Shown: positions 8,795 through 17,721, counted from the stretch's first letter. The stretch: 63,884 nucleotides of DNA from JBBTCJ01 sp038043285 (GCA_038043285.1 JBBTCJ010000068.1:1-63884), one strand, 5' to 3'. The notes: a model not told the origin generated them from the sequence alone. Made by a program: numbers and translations.

Positions 8795-8822
8795 CGCCGG
8801 CAGGAAGCTGCCTGTGGCACCC
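8795..8822. repeat. Palindromic repeat, GCCGGCAGGAAGC/GGCACC type
   Basis: CGCCGGCAGGAAGCTGCCTG forms an imperfect hairpin and runs into TGGCACCC, the same tail that follows the palindrome at 3618-3645. It sits in the convergent intergenic region 8661-8865, which contains no gene that I can support. Confidence 0.45.
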
Positions 8823-8865
8823 GCCCGTGATGGTGTTCATCGACAAGCGCGAACTGTGGCTGGTG

Positions 8866-10089
8866 TCATTCGGTCCGCAGCAGCTTTTCGATCGCGGGGA
8901 TCAACTTCTCGCCCAACGGATCGCGCTCCCGGATGATCCCCTCGGCGTCGATCAAATACCACGTAGGTAGGATTTGCGCGTTGTAGAGCGTCGCGACGGG
9001 GTTGTCGCGCCCGGACGGCTCCCACGTTTGAAGCCCCGGCATCTGCTGCTGCTGCACGGTGGCGGCCAACAGCTCGCGCACCTCGTCGAGCGACAGGCCG
9101 ACGACCTCAAACGGCTGATCTTTGAACTTCTTCGCCGCCGCCCGGAGAGTCGGCGTCTCGGTCAGGCAGCTCGCACACCACGTCGCCCAGAAGTCCAACA
9201 GCACCACTTTTCCACGAAGCGATTTGAGTGACACCGTTTTGCCGTCGAGCGTCTTGGTGGTGAAGTCCGGCGCCGCCATGCCGACCTGCAAGTGGTCGAT
9301 CTCGTGGACGTACCCGCGGGCAAGCGCGCCAAGTTCACCGTCCGGATCGAGGTCGACCGCCTCGGAGAAGAACGGCCTGGCCTCCCCGAGTAATCCGGCA
9401 TTGAGCCACACCTGTCCGGCGGCCGCGATCGCACGCAGCTTGACCGGCGGTTTTTTCGCCTGGTCCGCGATGCGCCGCAGTCCGTCGGTCCATTGCTTCG
9501 GCTCGCCGGCCAGCCTGTACACCTCCGGCGCCAGCAGCAGGACTTCCTCGAGATCGGGATCGAACGCATGGTGTTTGACGATGCGATCGAACCGCAGAAA
9601 GAGCTTCGCGGGATCCAGACGATACGCCCCCGACCAGACGAAGGTCTTGCGCGAGATCAATGCGCCATCGGATGCGGCGATCGTCGCGTCGGCCAGCGCG
9701 TCCATCTTCATCAAGACGTCCAGGCGTGGATCGGCCGTGCCGGCTGGACCGTCGGGCGACGTGCGGGGCGCATCGTCCTCCCTAACGCCTCCGCGCTGCG
9801 ATCGCTCCTTCGCCCGCGCCTCCACGGTCTTGACGTGCGTCTCGAACGCGGCCTCCATCTCGTCTTCGAGCTTGGAGAGCTCCTCCTTCGGCCCGGCGGA
9901 CAACTGCGGAGTGAGCGCCAGTACGGTGGACGTCGCAAGAATGACCAGCGGTCCAACACGCCGTAACCGATGCGTCAACGTTGGCCGCTCCCTGACGGTC
10001 GCGGGTCTGATCCGGCTCGGCGCGTTGGGAACAAACGGTAAGGGGGGTTGTTGGCCGCACTCGAAAATCGTGTTCCTCGCTCCGCTCAT
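8866..10089 (-). CDS. TlpA-like thiol-disulfide oxidoreductase with N-terminal helical domain
   Basis: 407 residues if started at the ATG at 10089, which overlaps the stop of the upstream HtrA gene as ATGA. The C-terminal domain (about 268-407) is thioredoxin-like of the TlpA/AhpC-TSA type: VGMAAPDFTTKTLDGKTVSL, then the redox motif WCASC with Cys305 and Cys308, and the cis-Pro region LPTWYLIDAEG. The preceding 200 residues are helical and of unknown role. A hydrophobic signal (about 45-66) shows export to the periplasm. Residues 25-40 are encoded by a dispersed repeat arm at 9983-10013, so the real start may instead be the TTG at 9978, which has AGGGAG upstream. The role is probably in disulfide reduction or cytochrome maturation; nothing local proves it. 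Confidence 0.85.
   Translation of the reverse strand: MSGARNTIFECGQQPPLPFVPNAPSRIRPATVRERPTLTHRLRRVGPLVILATSTVLALTPQLSAGPKEELSKLEDEMEAAFETHVKTVEARAKERSQRGGVREDDAPRTSPDGPAGTADPRLDVLMKMDALADATIAASDGALISRKTFVWSGAYRLDPAKLFLRFDRIVKHHAFDPDLEEVLLLAPEVYRLAGEPKQWTDGLRRIADQAKKPPVKLRAIAAAGQVWLNAGLLGEARPFFSEAVDLDPDGELGALARGYVHEIDHLQVGMAAPDFTTKTLDGKTVSLKSLRGKVVLLDFWATWCASCLTETPTLRAAAKKFKDQPFEVVGLSLDEVRELLAATVQQQQMPGLQTWEPSGRDNPVATLYNAQILPTWYLIDAEGIIRERDPLGEKLIPAIEKLLRTE
9983..10013. repeat. Dispersed repeat arm, CCGCTCCCT.ACGGTCGCGG family
   Basis: GGCCGCTCCCTGACGGTCGC followed by GGGTCTGATCC is a single arm of the element seen as complete inverted pairs at 11341-11410 and 24215-24287. Here it lies within the 5' end of the TlpA-like ORF, upstream of its signal sequence. 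Confidence 0.7.
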
Positions 10090-11276
10090 CGCGAATCCAC
10101 CCCCTGCAAGCGCACCGTCGCCTCCTGGGGCTTCTCCTCCCGGATGAACGTCACGCGAACGTCGTCGCCGACTTTGAACTGCTCCAGCGCGTCGAGCAGT
10201 TCATACTGAGTGCGAACTTCCTTGTCCTGCACCTTGACGATCATATCTCCGAGCCGGCGGATGCGTCCGCCTGAGGTGAGCGTGGTCCCGCGAAGGCCCG
10301 CAATTGCGGCCGATCCGCCCGGCTGAAGGTCCATGATGAGCACCCCCTTCAATCCGAGTTGTTGCGCTAGATGATCGGGAAGCACCGCCACCCCGATCCC
10401 CGGGCGGATGACTCTCCCGTAGCGGATGATCTGCGGCACGACGCGACTGACGATGTCCACGGGAATGGCGAACCCGATGCCGATGTTGCCGCCCGAAGCG
10501 GTGGCGATCTGGGTGTTCACGCCGATCAGTCGTCCGGCGCTGTCCAGCAGCGGTCCGCCGGAGTTTCCGGGGTTGATGGCCGCGTCGGTCTGAATCGCGT
10601 CCTGAATCGGGCGACCTTCTACCGACTGAATCTCGCGCCCCAGCGCACTGACCACTCCGGTGGTCAGGGTGTGATCAAGTCCGAACGGATTGCCGATGGC
10701 GAACACCTTCTGCCCCACGAGCAGGTTATTCGAAGTGCCCAGGGTGGTTGGTTTCAGGCGTTCCGACGGGGCGTCGATTTTGAGCACCGCGAGATCCTTC
10801 TCCTGGGCCTGGCCGACGAGCTTCGCGTCCCAGACCGTCTGATCCGCCAGCGTCACGGTGTAGCGATCGCCGACCATGATGACGTGCGAGTTGGTCACCA
10901 CGTGACCGTCGCGGTCGTAAATGAACCCGGTTCCCGTCCCGCGTGGAATCTCAAACTGGTTGAGGCTGAAGAAGTCGCGGGCCACCTCGCTGCTTTGGAT
11001 GTACACGACGGAAGGAGACGCCTCCTTGAATATCTCGATGGTGGCCAGTTCGTCGGCTGCGAGGTCTCCGCGGGGCGTCACCGCCCTGGGTTCCGCCACG
11101 GGATTCGGCGGCGCCGTCGCCCCGTTGGGCGCCAGCCATTGCCAGACGAATAGGAATACGATCACCCACAGGGCGATCATCGTGCCCCAGCGGGGACCAC
11201 GGGAAGGGGTCATCATCTGGGGAGCAGTCCGCCCGCTGTTGGGATCAGAACCATCATCCGTTGAGTACATGGTCAA
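10086..11276 (-). CDS. HtrA/DegP-like periplasmic serine protease with PDZ domain
   Basis: 396 residues. An N-terminal membrane anchor spans about 32-48. The trypsin-like domain has the full triad: His131 in TNSHV, Asp161 in EKDLAVLKID, and Ser239 in GNSGGPLL. One PDZ domain follows (about 290-390, GVLIMDLQPGGSAAIAGLRG), so it is a DegS-like architecture (anchor, protease, single PDZ) rather than a two-PDZ DegP. Such proteins handle misfolded envelope proteins or process signalling substrates. It is translationally coupled (ATGA) to the TlpA-like gene, a sensible pairing for periplasmic protein quality control. Alternative start at the ATG at 11270. Confidence 0.93.
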   Translation of the reverse strand: MTMYSTDDGSDPNSGRTAPQMMTPSRGPRWGTMIALWVIVFLFVWQWLAPNGATAPPNPVAEPRAVTPRGDLAADELATIEIFKEASPSVVYIQSSEVARDFFSLNQFEIPRGTGTGFIYDRDGHVVTNSHVIMVGDRYTVTLADQTVWDAKLVGQAQEKDLAVLKIDAPSERLKPTTLGTSNNLLVGQKVFAIGNPFGLDHTLTTGVVSALGREIQSVEGRPIQDAIQTDAAINPGNSGGPLLDSAGRLIGVNTQIATASGGNIGIGFAIPVDIVSRVVPQIIRYGRVIRPGIGVAVLPDHLAQQLGLKGVLIMDLQPGGSAAIAGLRGTTLTSGGRIRRLGDMIVKVQDKEVRTQYELLDALEQFKVGDDVRVTFIREEKPQEATVRLQGVDSR

Positions 11277-11340
11277 TCATCCGACCTTTGCGTGCATAAC
11301 CACTGCGACGATACACCTAATTTTGCAGGTGGGCCAACCT

Positions 11341-11410
11341 CCGCTCCCTTACGGTCGCGGCTCTGTTCAAACGGCCACCTTTTATCAGAGCCGCGACCGT
11401 AAGGGAGCGG
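11341..11410. repeat. Perfect 25-bp inverted repeat, complete dispersed element
   Basis: The left arm at 11341-11365 begins CCGCTCCCTTACGGTCGCGG and continues CTCTG. The right arm at 11386-11410 is its exact reverse complement, with a 20-base spacer. It lies between the ileS stop and the htrA-like start on the same strand and could act as a transcriptional boundary, although no T-run follows. Confidence 0.85.
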
Positions 11411-11443
11411 TGGTTGTCACCCCGACAAATCAATCCCGGGAGA

Positions 11444-14400
11444 TCATTCGCGGCGATTTCCTCTATTCGACACCGGCGTGATCTTGAATCTGACCTCATG
11501 GCCAGGTTCGAGTTCGACGGTCACGTATCCGATCTCGCCCCCGACTGACCCCACCTCGAATTGGTTCGTTAGGGTCTCGTTACAGATCCTAAGCGTATGA
11601 GTTGTTACCGCATCTCTCACACGTTCAGATTCCGTCTCGCACCGCAGCTCGATCCGGTCCGCAATGTCCAAGCCTTGGTCCTTGCGCTGGTTTTGGACGT
11701 TTCGAATCAGTTCGCGGATCAATCCCTCTTTCTCTAGCTCCGGCGTCATGCGCTTGTCTAACAAAACTACTGTGTTTCCGAGTTCGGTCGCGCTCCGTGC
11801 TCCCGCGAAGTTTTCGTCGTACCACATTGAGTTTTCAAAAAACTCACTAGACAACGCAAATGTTTCGCCATCGATGTAGACCGAGTAAGTGTGCCCCGTC
11901 TCGTCCGAAAGTAGCGCCTCTGCGATCTCTTTGGCGGACGTCTTTGTAAGTTGGGTGATGATTTTTTTTGCCGAAGCCCCAAAATGCTGAAACAATGCTT
12001 TCGAGTTTGGGCACCACTGCGATTTTGCGAGCCAATCCGGAACGAACTCCATCACCTCAACTGCTTTGACGTTTAGCTCCTCCATGAGATCGTCCATGAA
12101 CAACTCGGTGCCTTTCGCATGCGTCGCAAGCTGTGTGCCAACGATCATCCGAGCAAGGGGCTGACGCACTTTCAGGCTGAACGCCTTACGGGCTGCCCGC
12201 CCGAGGGAGGCGATTTGAATCGAGGCCGCCACGTGCGACGAAAGCGTTTCGTCGATCAGTCCGCTGTCTGTTTGGGGAAACGGCGTCAGATGGACGCTGA
12301 CCGGGGAATCGCCCAACTGCTTCGCGACCAGGTTCTGATACATGGTCTCCGACAGAAACGGCAGGATCGGCGCCAGGACTCGGTTCAGCGTCGTGAGCAC
12401 TTCGTAGAGTGTCGCATAGGCCGCCCGCTTGTCCGCCGGCCAACCTTCGCCGTAGAATCGCCGGCGCGATCGACGAACGTACCAGGTGCTCAGGACGTCA
12501 ACAAACCGCTTCGCTTCGTCGCAGAGTCGGACGACCTCGAAACGACTGTAGGCCTCGTGGGCAACGCCGATCAAACGGTGCAGGTCGGAGAGAATCCATC
12601 GATCCAACAACGACCGCTCCGTCGGGTCGGCGGTATGAACGTTGGGCTTGAAGTCATCCACCCGCGCCAGATTGCAGAAAAAAGAGTAGACGTTCCACCA
12701 AGTCAGGATCACCTCGCGGCGGACGCTGTCGCAGTGGTGCGGGCCGAACAGCACGTTCCGTTCCGGCGGCGTCGAGGCGTAGAGCCAGCGCATCACGTCC
12801 ACGCCGAACCGCTCCGCAGCCTCTTCGAACCATATCGCGTTCCCGTCCGACTTGTGCATCGGTTTGCCCACGTCGTCCAGCACCAGGCCGTGACCCTTGA
12901 GCACTTTGAACGGAGCCTTGCCGGTCATCATCGTGCTCACCGCAAGCAGGGCATAGAACCAGTTGCGGAATTGTCCGGGAAGCGCTTCGACGACAAACTC
13001 CGCCGGGAACCACTGCTCCCAATGGGCGCGATCGCTGAAGTACCCCATCGTCGAGAAGGGCACGATGCTGGCGTCGAGCCACGGGTTGCCGACGTCCTTG
13101 ACGCGCGAGACGTCGGGATTTCCGCACTTGGCGCACCGAACTTTGACCTCGTCGACCCAGGGTCGGTGCGGGGAGTGGCCGTCGAACTTCTCCCAGCCGG
13201 AAACCGCGCGGCCTGCAAGCTCGTCCTTGCCGCCGATCACGTCGAAGTGACCGCACTTCTTGCATTCCCAAATGGGCAGCGCCAGGCCCCAGTAGCGCTT
13301 CTTGGAGATCATCCAGTCGCCCATGTTGCGAAGCCAATCCAGCTCCCGTTCCAGACCCCATTCGGGGATCCAGCGGGCTTGCTTAGCCGACTCCATGATC
13401 TCTTCGCGCCAACTCATGCCGACGAACCACTCATCGACGAGGCGATACACGAGTTCGTCCTTGCACCGCCAGCAATGCGGATAGCGATGCCAATACTGCT
13501 CCCTGGCGAACAGCACGCTGCGGCGCTTGAGGTCGCCGACCACGTCGTCGGCGACTTCGTCGAACCGCTTCCCGGACAGGAATCCGAACTGGGCGAGGAA
13601 TCGACCGTCCTCCTGCAACGGGGCGATCGACGGCAGGCTCATGTCTTTGCCGAGCTGATAGTCCTCCGCGCCACAACCGGGGGCGATGTGGACGATGCCG
13701 GTCCCTTCCGACTCGGTCACCGCGTCCCAGGCGATCACCCGATGAACCTTGGCCGCCTCGACTGCCCCGGGAAGATCGTCAAACGGGCCGACGTAGCGAA
13801 GGCCGACCAGTGCATCGCCAGAAACTTCTTCGACGACCTCAAAGGGGCCGTTGTTCTTGAATATGGCCTGGATGGACATCAACCCCGGAATCTTCGAACG
13901 ATCCGTCGTCTGCACCGGTTGGGATCGCGTGCTCTGCAAGTTCGCCTTTCCAACGTAATAAGCCCGCTCGCCTTGTCTGACCTTGACGTAGGTCATGTCA
14001 GACTTGACGGCGGCGGCGACGTTGCTGCTGAGCGTCCAGGGCGTGGTGGTCCAGACCAGCAGGCATTCAGTTGGACGATCCACCAAGGGGAAGGTTACGA
14101 AAACCGAGGTGTGCGGCACCTCGCGGTAGCCCTCGTTCATCTCCATTTGCGAGATGCCGGTTCCGCAGCGCGGGCACCACGGCATGACGTCGGCACCCTT
14201 GTAGAGCAGCCCGCGGTCGTGGCACTTCTTCAGGAATGCCCAGATTCCGTAATTGTTCTCGTCCGACATGGTGTAGTACGAGTTGTCCCAGTCCATCCAG
14301 TAGCCGAGCCGCTTGGATTGTTCGCTCTGGATCGCGGCGTACTTTCGTGCCCGGGCTTTGCACTCGTCGACGAACTTGTCGATGCCGAAAGATTCGATGT

Positions 14401-14722
14401 CCTTCTTGCTGGTAAACCCGTGCTCCTTCTCGACCTCGACTTCGACCCAAAGGCCCTGGCAGTCGAAGCCGTTCTGATAGCGCTGGTCGCGGCCCAGCGA
14501 GGCGAAGTAGCGTTGATAGACGTCTTTGTAGGTTCGCCCCCAGGCGTGGTGAACGCCCATGGGGTTGTTGGCGGTGATCGGTCCATCAAGGAACGACCAC
14601 TTCTGATTGCCGCGGTTCTGCTCGCGGAGCCTGTCGAACGCTTTGGTGCGTTCCCAAAAGGCGAGGATGTCCCGTTCCTGAGCCGGGAAATCCGCCTTGG
14701 GATCAACTTTCTCGAACGCCAT
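11444..14722 (-). CDS. ileS: Isoleucine--tRNA ligase
   Basis: 1092 residues, the length of the longer IleRS type. Class I synthetase: the first signature is a divergent HIGH (GVHHAWG, His58-Gly62) and the second a divergent KMSKS (PMHKSDGN, Met622 to Ser625). The CP1 editing domain is present (TTPWTLSSNVAAAV), and there are Cys pairs that may bind zinc (CPRC, CWRC, CKKC, CAKC). WLDASIVPFSTMGY and other class I IleRS blocks are intact. The C-terminal anticodon-binding part (about residues 860-1092, 11444-12150) is clearly more AT-rich than the rest; for example, 11941-12000 is about 38% GC. It lies downstream of a glycosyltransferase gene and ends before the perfect inverted repeat. Confidence 0.93.
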   Translation of the reverse strand: MAFEKVDPKADFPAQERDILAFWERTKAFDRLREQNRGNQKWSFLDGPITANNPMGVHHAWGRTYKDVYQRYFASLGRDQRYQNGFDCQGLWVEVEVEKEHGFTSKKDIESFGIDKFVDECKARARKYAAIQSEQSKRLGYWMDWDNSYYTMSDENNYGIWAFLKKCHDRGLLYKGADVMPWCPRCGTGISQMEMNEGYREVPHTSVFVTFPLVDRPTECLLVWTTTPWTLSSNVAAAVKSDMTYVKVRQGERAYYVGKANLQSTRSQPVQTTDRSKIPGLMSIQAIFKNNGPFEVVEEVSGDALVGLRYVGPFDDLPGAVEAAKVHRVIAWDAVTESEGTGIVHIAPGCGAEDYQLGKDMSLPSIAPLQEDGRFLAQFGFLSGKRFDEVADDVVGDLKRRSVLFAREQYWHRYPHCWRCKDELVYRLVDEWFVGMSWREEIMESAKQARWIPEWGLERELDWLRNMGDWMISKKRYWGLALPIWECKKCGHFDVIGGKDELAGRAVSGWEKFDGHSPHRPWVDEVKVRCAKCGNPDVSRVKDVGNPWLDASIVPFSTMGYFSDRAHWEQWFPAEFVVEALPGQFRNWFYALLAVSTMMTGKAPFKVLKGHGLVLDDVGKPMHKSDGNAIWFEEAAERFGVDVMRWLYASTPPERNVLFGPHHCDSVRREVILTWWNVYSFFCNLARVDDFKPNVHTADPTERSLLDRWILSDLHRLIGVAHEAYSRFEVVRLCDEAKRFVDVLSTWYVRRSRRRFYGEGWPADKRAAYATLYEVLTTLNRVLAPILPFLSETMYQNLVAKQLGDSPVSVHLTPFPQTDSGLIDETLSSHVAASIQIASLGRAARKAFSLKVRQPLARMIVGTQLATHAKGTELFMDDLMEELNVKAVEVMEFVPDWLAKSQWCPNSKALFQHFGASAKKIITQLTKTSAKEIAEALLSDETGHTYSVYIDGETFALSSEFFENSMWYDENFAGARSATELGNTVVLLDKRMTPELEKEGLIRELIRNVQNQRKDQGLDIADRIELRCETESERVRDAVTTHTLRICNETLTNQFEVGSVGGEIGYVTVELEPGHEVRFKITPVSNRGNRRE

Positions 14723-14811
14723 TCAATCCTCCGTCGCCTCGCGGCCGCCGTCCGGTGCCTGCGGGGCACCTGCGAAGTGCTCCGCTTAGTCTCCCGAACC
14801 CAGCGGACGTG

Positions 14812-14840
14812 AATATATCGGGGTTGCGGACGATCGAAAA
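14812..14840 (-). promoter_or_regulatory. Possible sigma70-type promoter for ileS
   Basis: On the minus strand, TTTTCG (14840-14835) and TATATT (14817-14812) are separated by 17 bases, about 90 bases before the ileS start. The -10 is good and the -35 weak. Confidence 0.4.
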
Positions 14841-14917
14841 CTACGCACCCTGCGTCGCGGCCAGGTACGCACGATCGGCAAGTTCGTTTCTTGCGGGACA
14901 AAGTTTGATCGTAGGTA

Positions 14918-14953
14918 CCCCCCTGAGTCCCCCCTATGCAAGGGGGGAGGTGC
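14918..14953. repeat. Palindromic CCCCCCT/AGGGGGG repeat
   Basis: CCCCCCT at 14929-14935 pairs with AGGGGGG at 14941-14947 across a 5-base loop, preceded by CCCCCCTGAGT. This is a widespread type of bacterial intergenic repeat. It lies between the glycosyltransferase stop and ileS and may terminate the former. Confidence 0.65.
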
Positions 14954-14997
14954 AATCGCCCGCTCTGTGGTCGATGCGGGTATTGGTCGCGCCGCCC

Positions 14998-16110
14998 TCA
15001 GCCGGCCTGCGCCGAGTCAACGATGCCGTCACCCACCTGGCGACCGGCGAGCAGGTTGTCATAGACCCGCAGGTGTTGCTCGACGAAGCGGCGCAGGCCG
15101 AAAACTTCGTAGGCCTGACCCCGCGCGACCTCCTTGGCTTTCGCTTGCGCCTCGCGGTCGCGGAGCAATCGCACGACGGCGGGCGCGCTGCTGCCGCGGA
15201 GAGGCGGCTTGAAGAGCAACCCGCCGACTTTGTGACTGGCAAGTTCGGCGACCGCGTAGGTGGCTGCGCCGATCACCGCGACCCCTGCCGCCATCGCCCA
15301 GGCGATGCAGGTTGTGGAAACGTCGCCCCGCGCCGCCACCACCAGGGCATCGGAATGAACGAGCATATCCTCAAATGCGTACGAGCCTGCGCCGTGGACG
15401 ATGGGATTCTCCGTGGGCAAGCCGGCGGCAAATCGCTCGACTCGCCGCTGCTCCAGCGAATGCCCTGGGAGGATCACTCGGACTTTTTGGTCGAGATGGT
15501 TCAGCAGGGCGGCGGCCCACACCGTGTCGAAAGCGCCGCTTTCGCGGGTTACAGGATCGGGCACGATGACGACGAAGTCGTCGGGTGCGATTCCAAGCGC
15601 GTCGCGCAAGGGTTCCCGCCTCGCACCGCGAACCCAGCCGAAGTCCACAGCGGGGCGAACAAGCGCGCACCCATCCAGCGGAAATCCGCCTTCGATCAAC
15701 CGACGGCGGACCACGGCGCTGGCGCAGACAACCCCGAAGCCACGCGAGCGATGCACGGTTCGAAGAGCCTTCACGGACGCGGCAGCCAAGGCGGGATCGA
15801 ATAACTCAGCAACAACCGGGCGGCGGGCGGCCGAAGCGGCCTGGGCCGCAAACGGACCCCAGGCGTGAATCAGATCGACGCCCTCCCGGTCGGCATAGCG
15901 GGCAACCATTGCTCCGGTGAGGGCGGCTGCACCCAGGTTTGGAAGCGCATGGACGGGGCCAATGGCACGATGAACTTGTGACGCACGGTGCAAGTCGATA
16001 GCCGCCGCAACTCCCGTGCATTGAGCGGAGGGAAGGCGATCGAGAAGCTGAGAGATCGCGACGCGATGTTCCCAGGTTGCCGTTCGATCCAGCAAGTGGC
16101 AGATGCGCAT
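14998..16110 (-). CDS. Glycosyltransferase, GT4-like (GT-B fold)
   Basis: 370 residues with no signal peptide. The layout is that of a GT-B group 1 glycosyltransferase: an N-terminal Rossmann half starting MRICHLLDRTATWEHR, a linker around residue 170, then a C-terminal half with LRDALGIAPDDFVVIVPDPV, VRVILPGHSLEQRRV and the donor-binding region GDVSTTCIAWAMAAGVAVIG. The usual EGFG-type acidic motif is replaced by this GDVST segment, as often seen in divergent GT4 proteins. The acceptor and sugar are unknown. It stands alone among lipoprotein genes and ileS, with no polysaccharide cluster around it. Confidence 0.8.
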   Translation of the reverse strand: MRICHLLDRTATWEHRVAISQLLDRLPSAQCTGVAAAIDLHRASQVHRAIGPVHALPNLGAAALTGAMVARYADREGVDLIHAWGPFAAQAASAARRPVVAELFDPALAAASVKALRTVHRSRGFGVVCASAVVRRRLIEGGFPLDGCALVRPAVDFGWVRGARREPLRDALGIAPDDFVVIVPDPVTRESGAFDTVWAAALLNHLDQKVRVILPGHSLEQRRVERFAAGLPTENPIVHGAGSYAFEDMLVHSDALVVAARGDVSTTCIAWAMAAGVAVIGAATYAVAELASHKVGGLLFKPPLRGSSAPAVVRLLRDREAQAKAKEVARGQAYEVFGLRRFVEQHLRVYDNLLAGRQVGDGIVDSAQAG

Positions 16111-16146
16111 GGTGGTGTTGAAAACTCTGTAGGCCCGTCAAGAACG

Positions 16147-16195
16147 CCCCCTCACCCCGCCCCTCTCCCCCTACAACGGGGAAGAGGGAGAGCGG
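16147..16195. repeat. CCCCTCACCCC/CCTCTCCCC-type palindromic repeat
   Basis: A pyrimidine-rich arm ending CCTCTCCCCC is followed after ACAA by GGGGAAGAGGGAGAG. This is a common intergenic repeat type in many bacterial genomes. It fills the 88-base gap between the lipoprotein stop and the glycosyltransferase start. Confidence 0.6.
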
Positions 16196-16198
16196 ATG

Positions 16199-17017
16199 TC
16201 AGGAATCACCCTCGCGGTGCTCGTAGAACAACTTGGCAATATCAACGGCCAGCAGAACCGCAAGCTGTTTGGCGATCATGTCCTTGGTCTTCAGTCGCTG
16301 GATCTCGGCGCTATTGATGCCGATGGTGACGGTCTGACCCTCCGGGTGGACGGGCCAAACTCGCACGCGGTTCCGCGACTCCTTCTCCATGGCGTTGAGC
16401 ACCTTGACGGTGACCGTGAAGTAGGCGGCCGGGTCGATCCCGGTGATCTGCTCCTCGGCCAGGAAGTCGCGCACTTCGACCCACAACACCTGTTCGGCGC
16501 CGACTTGTTCGCCGAGCAGCCGGCAGCTCTTCTTGTTGAAGTCGGGGTCGGCTTGGCGGAGGGCGTCGATCGACTCCCGCGGAACAATCTTTTTTGCGGC
16601 CTCATGGCGTAGAAGTTCCTGGCTCAGTTCGTCAAACAGGAAGGCGCGGGCTTCTGGCCAATCCGCGCGGTCGTGGACGTCGTCGATGAAGACCAACAAA
16701 GGTCCGTCCCCGAGGCGGAACTGAGCCTGGACCTTCGCGCCTCGCCCTGAGCCGAGGTGAGCCAGGATCGCCGCGAAGGACCGACATCCGAGGCAGGGCG
16801 CGCAGGCGCAGATCGCCGCGATCAGGGTCACGTACCGGCGGGAAGCCGTCAGTCCCCAACCCGTCGCTACGCGCCGGACAGGGGACCGTGCGCAATGATG
16901 TTCGGCACTCGGGGGGAACGGCGAGAATGCCGCTTCCTGGTTGTCGCCGGTCTGATCCATTGCGGCGACTCGTGGAAGGAGCTGCGACCGATCACGACTG
17001 TTCGAGGGTGTGCTCAT
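16199..17017 (-). CDS. Lipoprotein, possible LpoB/CsgG-like fold (paralogue of next gene)
   Basis: 272 residues from the ATG at 17017 (GGAAG four bases upstream); it overlaps the 3' end of the next upstream gene by 26 bases. A signal (about 60-77, YVTLIAAICACAPCLGC) ends in a lipobox-like LGC. The mature part opens with a strand and Asp-rich turn (PLLVFIDDVHDRADW), has a helix followed by KIVPRESIDALRQADPDF, then LLGEQVGAEQVLWVEVRDF. This strand/helix order fits the LpoB/CsgG/FlgO family of periplasmic lipoproteins. The C-terminus (AKLFYEHREGDS) matches that of the upstream gene (ARKFYEHTLEQS), so the two are paralogues. Residues 20-30 overlap a degenerate repeat arm (16928-16958). Function unknown. 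Confidence 0.65.
   Translation of the reverse strand: MSTPSNSRDRSQLLPRVAAMDQTGDNQEAAFSPFPPSAEHHCARSPVRRVATGWGLTASRRYVTLIAAICACAPCLGCRSFAAILAHLGSGRGAKVQAQFRLGDGPLLVFIDDVHDRADWPEARAFLFDELSQELLRHEAAKKIVPRESIDALRQADPDFNKKSCRLLGEQVGAEQVLWVEVRDFLAEEQITGIDPAAYFTVTVKVLNAMEKESRNRVRVWPVHPEGQTVTIGINSAEIQRLKTKDMIAKQLAVLLAVDIAKLFYEHREGDS
16928..16958. repeat. Degenerate copy of the CCGCTCCCT.ACGGTCGCGG arm
   Basis: 25 of 31 positions match the arm at 9983-10013, including GTCTGATCC at the end. It lies in the 5' part of the lipoprotein ORF 16199-17017, upstream of the signal sequence and in the same orientation relative to the gene as the other in-ORF copies. Confidence 0.4.
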
Positions 17018-17633
17018 AGAACTTCCGCGCAGTTTCCTCGGCGAACTTGCGATACACCGTCTCTCGAAACAACTGGACGTTCCCGGCCGACATCGGGATG
17101 GGTTGGTCCTCGGGATGAACCGTGTGCACCGGCGTCAGGTCGAACCTCCGGGTGCCAGCCGAATCCGCACGGACGTCGTGGACGGAAATGGCCGCCGTGA
17201 TCCGTCCCTGCATCAGCTGGGGCAGCCGCGGGTCGCGCATTTGGAATGCCGCGATTTCCAGAAAGACGACATAGTCGGCGTTGAAGTTCCTTCCGACCGC
17301 GTGAGGATCGACGAGGGTGGCGGGATGCCGCTGGAGAAAGTCTTCGACGTCGCGGGGGTCGATGAGCTGCGTGGCTGAGTTCCGTTGGGTCAGCTCGACC
17401 TGAAGCTTGTCGCCGACATAGGTGGCCAGCTCCATTCGGGCGTATTTGTAGTCAAACAGAGTGGCTGATTCGGTCCAGACAAGGATGGCGACGCGCTTGC
17501 CAGGCAGTTTGTCGAACTCCGGCGCGACCTTCTTCCGGGTATCCGCGAAGAACACCAGCGGGGTCAACAGGTTGCAGGCGGTCGCCAAAGGAACGCCGAA
17601 CAAGAGCAGCCAGCGGATTGCGGATGGGGCCAT
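16992..17633 (-). CDS. Lipoprotein-like exported protein, possible LpoB/CsgG-like fold
   Basis: 213 residues from the ATG at 17633, which has GGGAG nine bases upstream; longer versions of the frame (to 17963) lack such support. The signal (SAIRWLLLFGVPLATAC) ends in a likely lipobox Cys. The mature protein has RVAILVWTESATLFDYKYAR, then a helix, LIDPRDVEDFLQRHP, and FNADYVVFLEIAAF. This matches the order 'strand, helix, strand-DPxxV, helix, GADYV-strand' of LpoB/CsgG-type lipoproteins, which act in envelope assembly. It is cotranscribed with and overlaps its paralogue downstream. The fold assignment is inference from pattern only. Confidence 0.65.
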   Translation of the reverse strand: MAPSAIRWLLLFGVPLATACNLLTPLVFFADTRKKVAPEFDKLPGKRVAILVWTESATLFDYKYARMELATYVGDKLQVELTQRNSATQLIDPRDVEDFLQRHPATLVDPHAVGRNFNADYVVFLEIAAFQMRDPRLPQLMQGRITAAISVHDVRADSAGTRRFDLTPVHTVHPEDQPIPMSAGNVQLFRETVYRKFAEETARKFYEHTLEQS

Positions 17634-17721
17634 TCGTAGGGGTCTCCCTGGGTCGTGTCCGGCGATTATGATCGAGAATGCTCGGGTCGGAAAGCGGCTC
17701 CCCGGCAAACAGGCTGCGGCC

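Noticed and set aside
12119..14812. An 897-codon open frame on the plus strand
   Set aside because: It is the antisense shadow of ileS; the minus-strand frame carries all class I synthetase motifs, and GC-rich genomes produce such long antisense frames.
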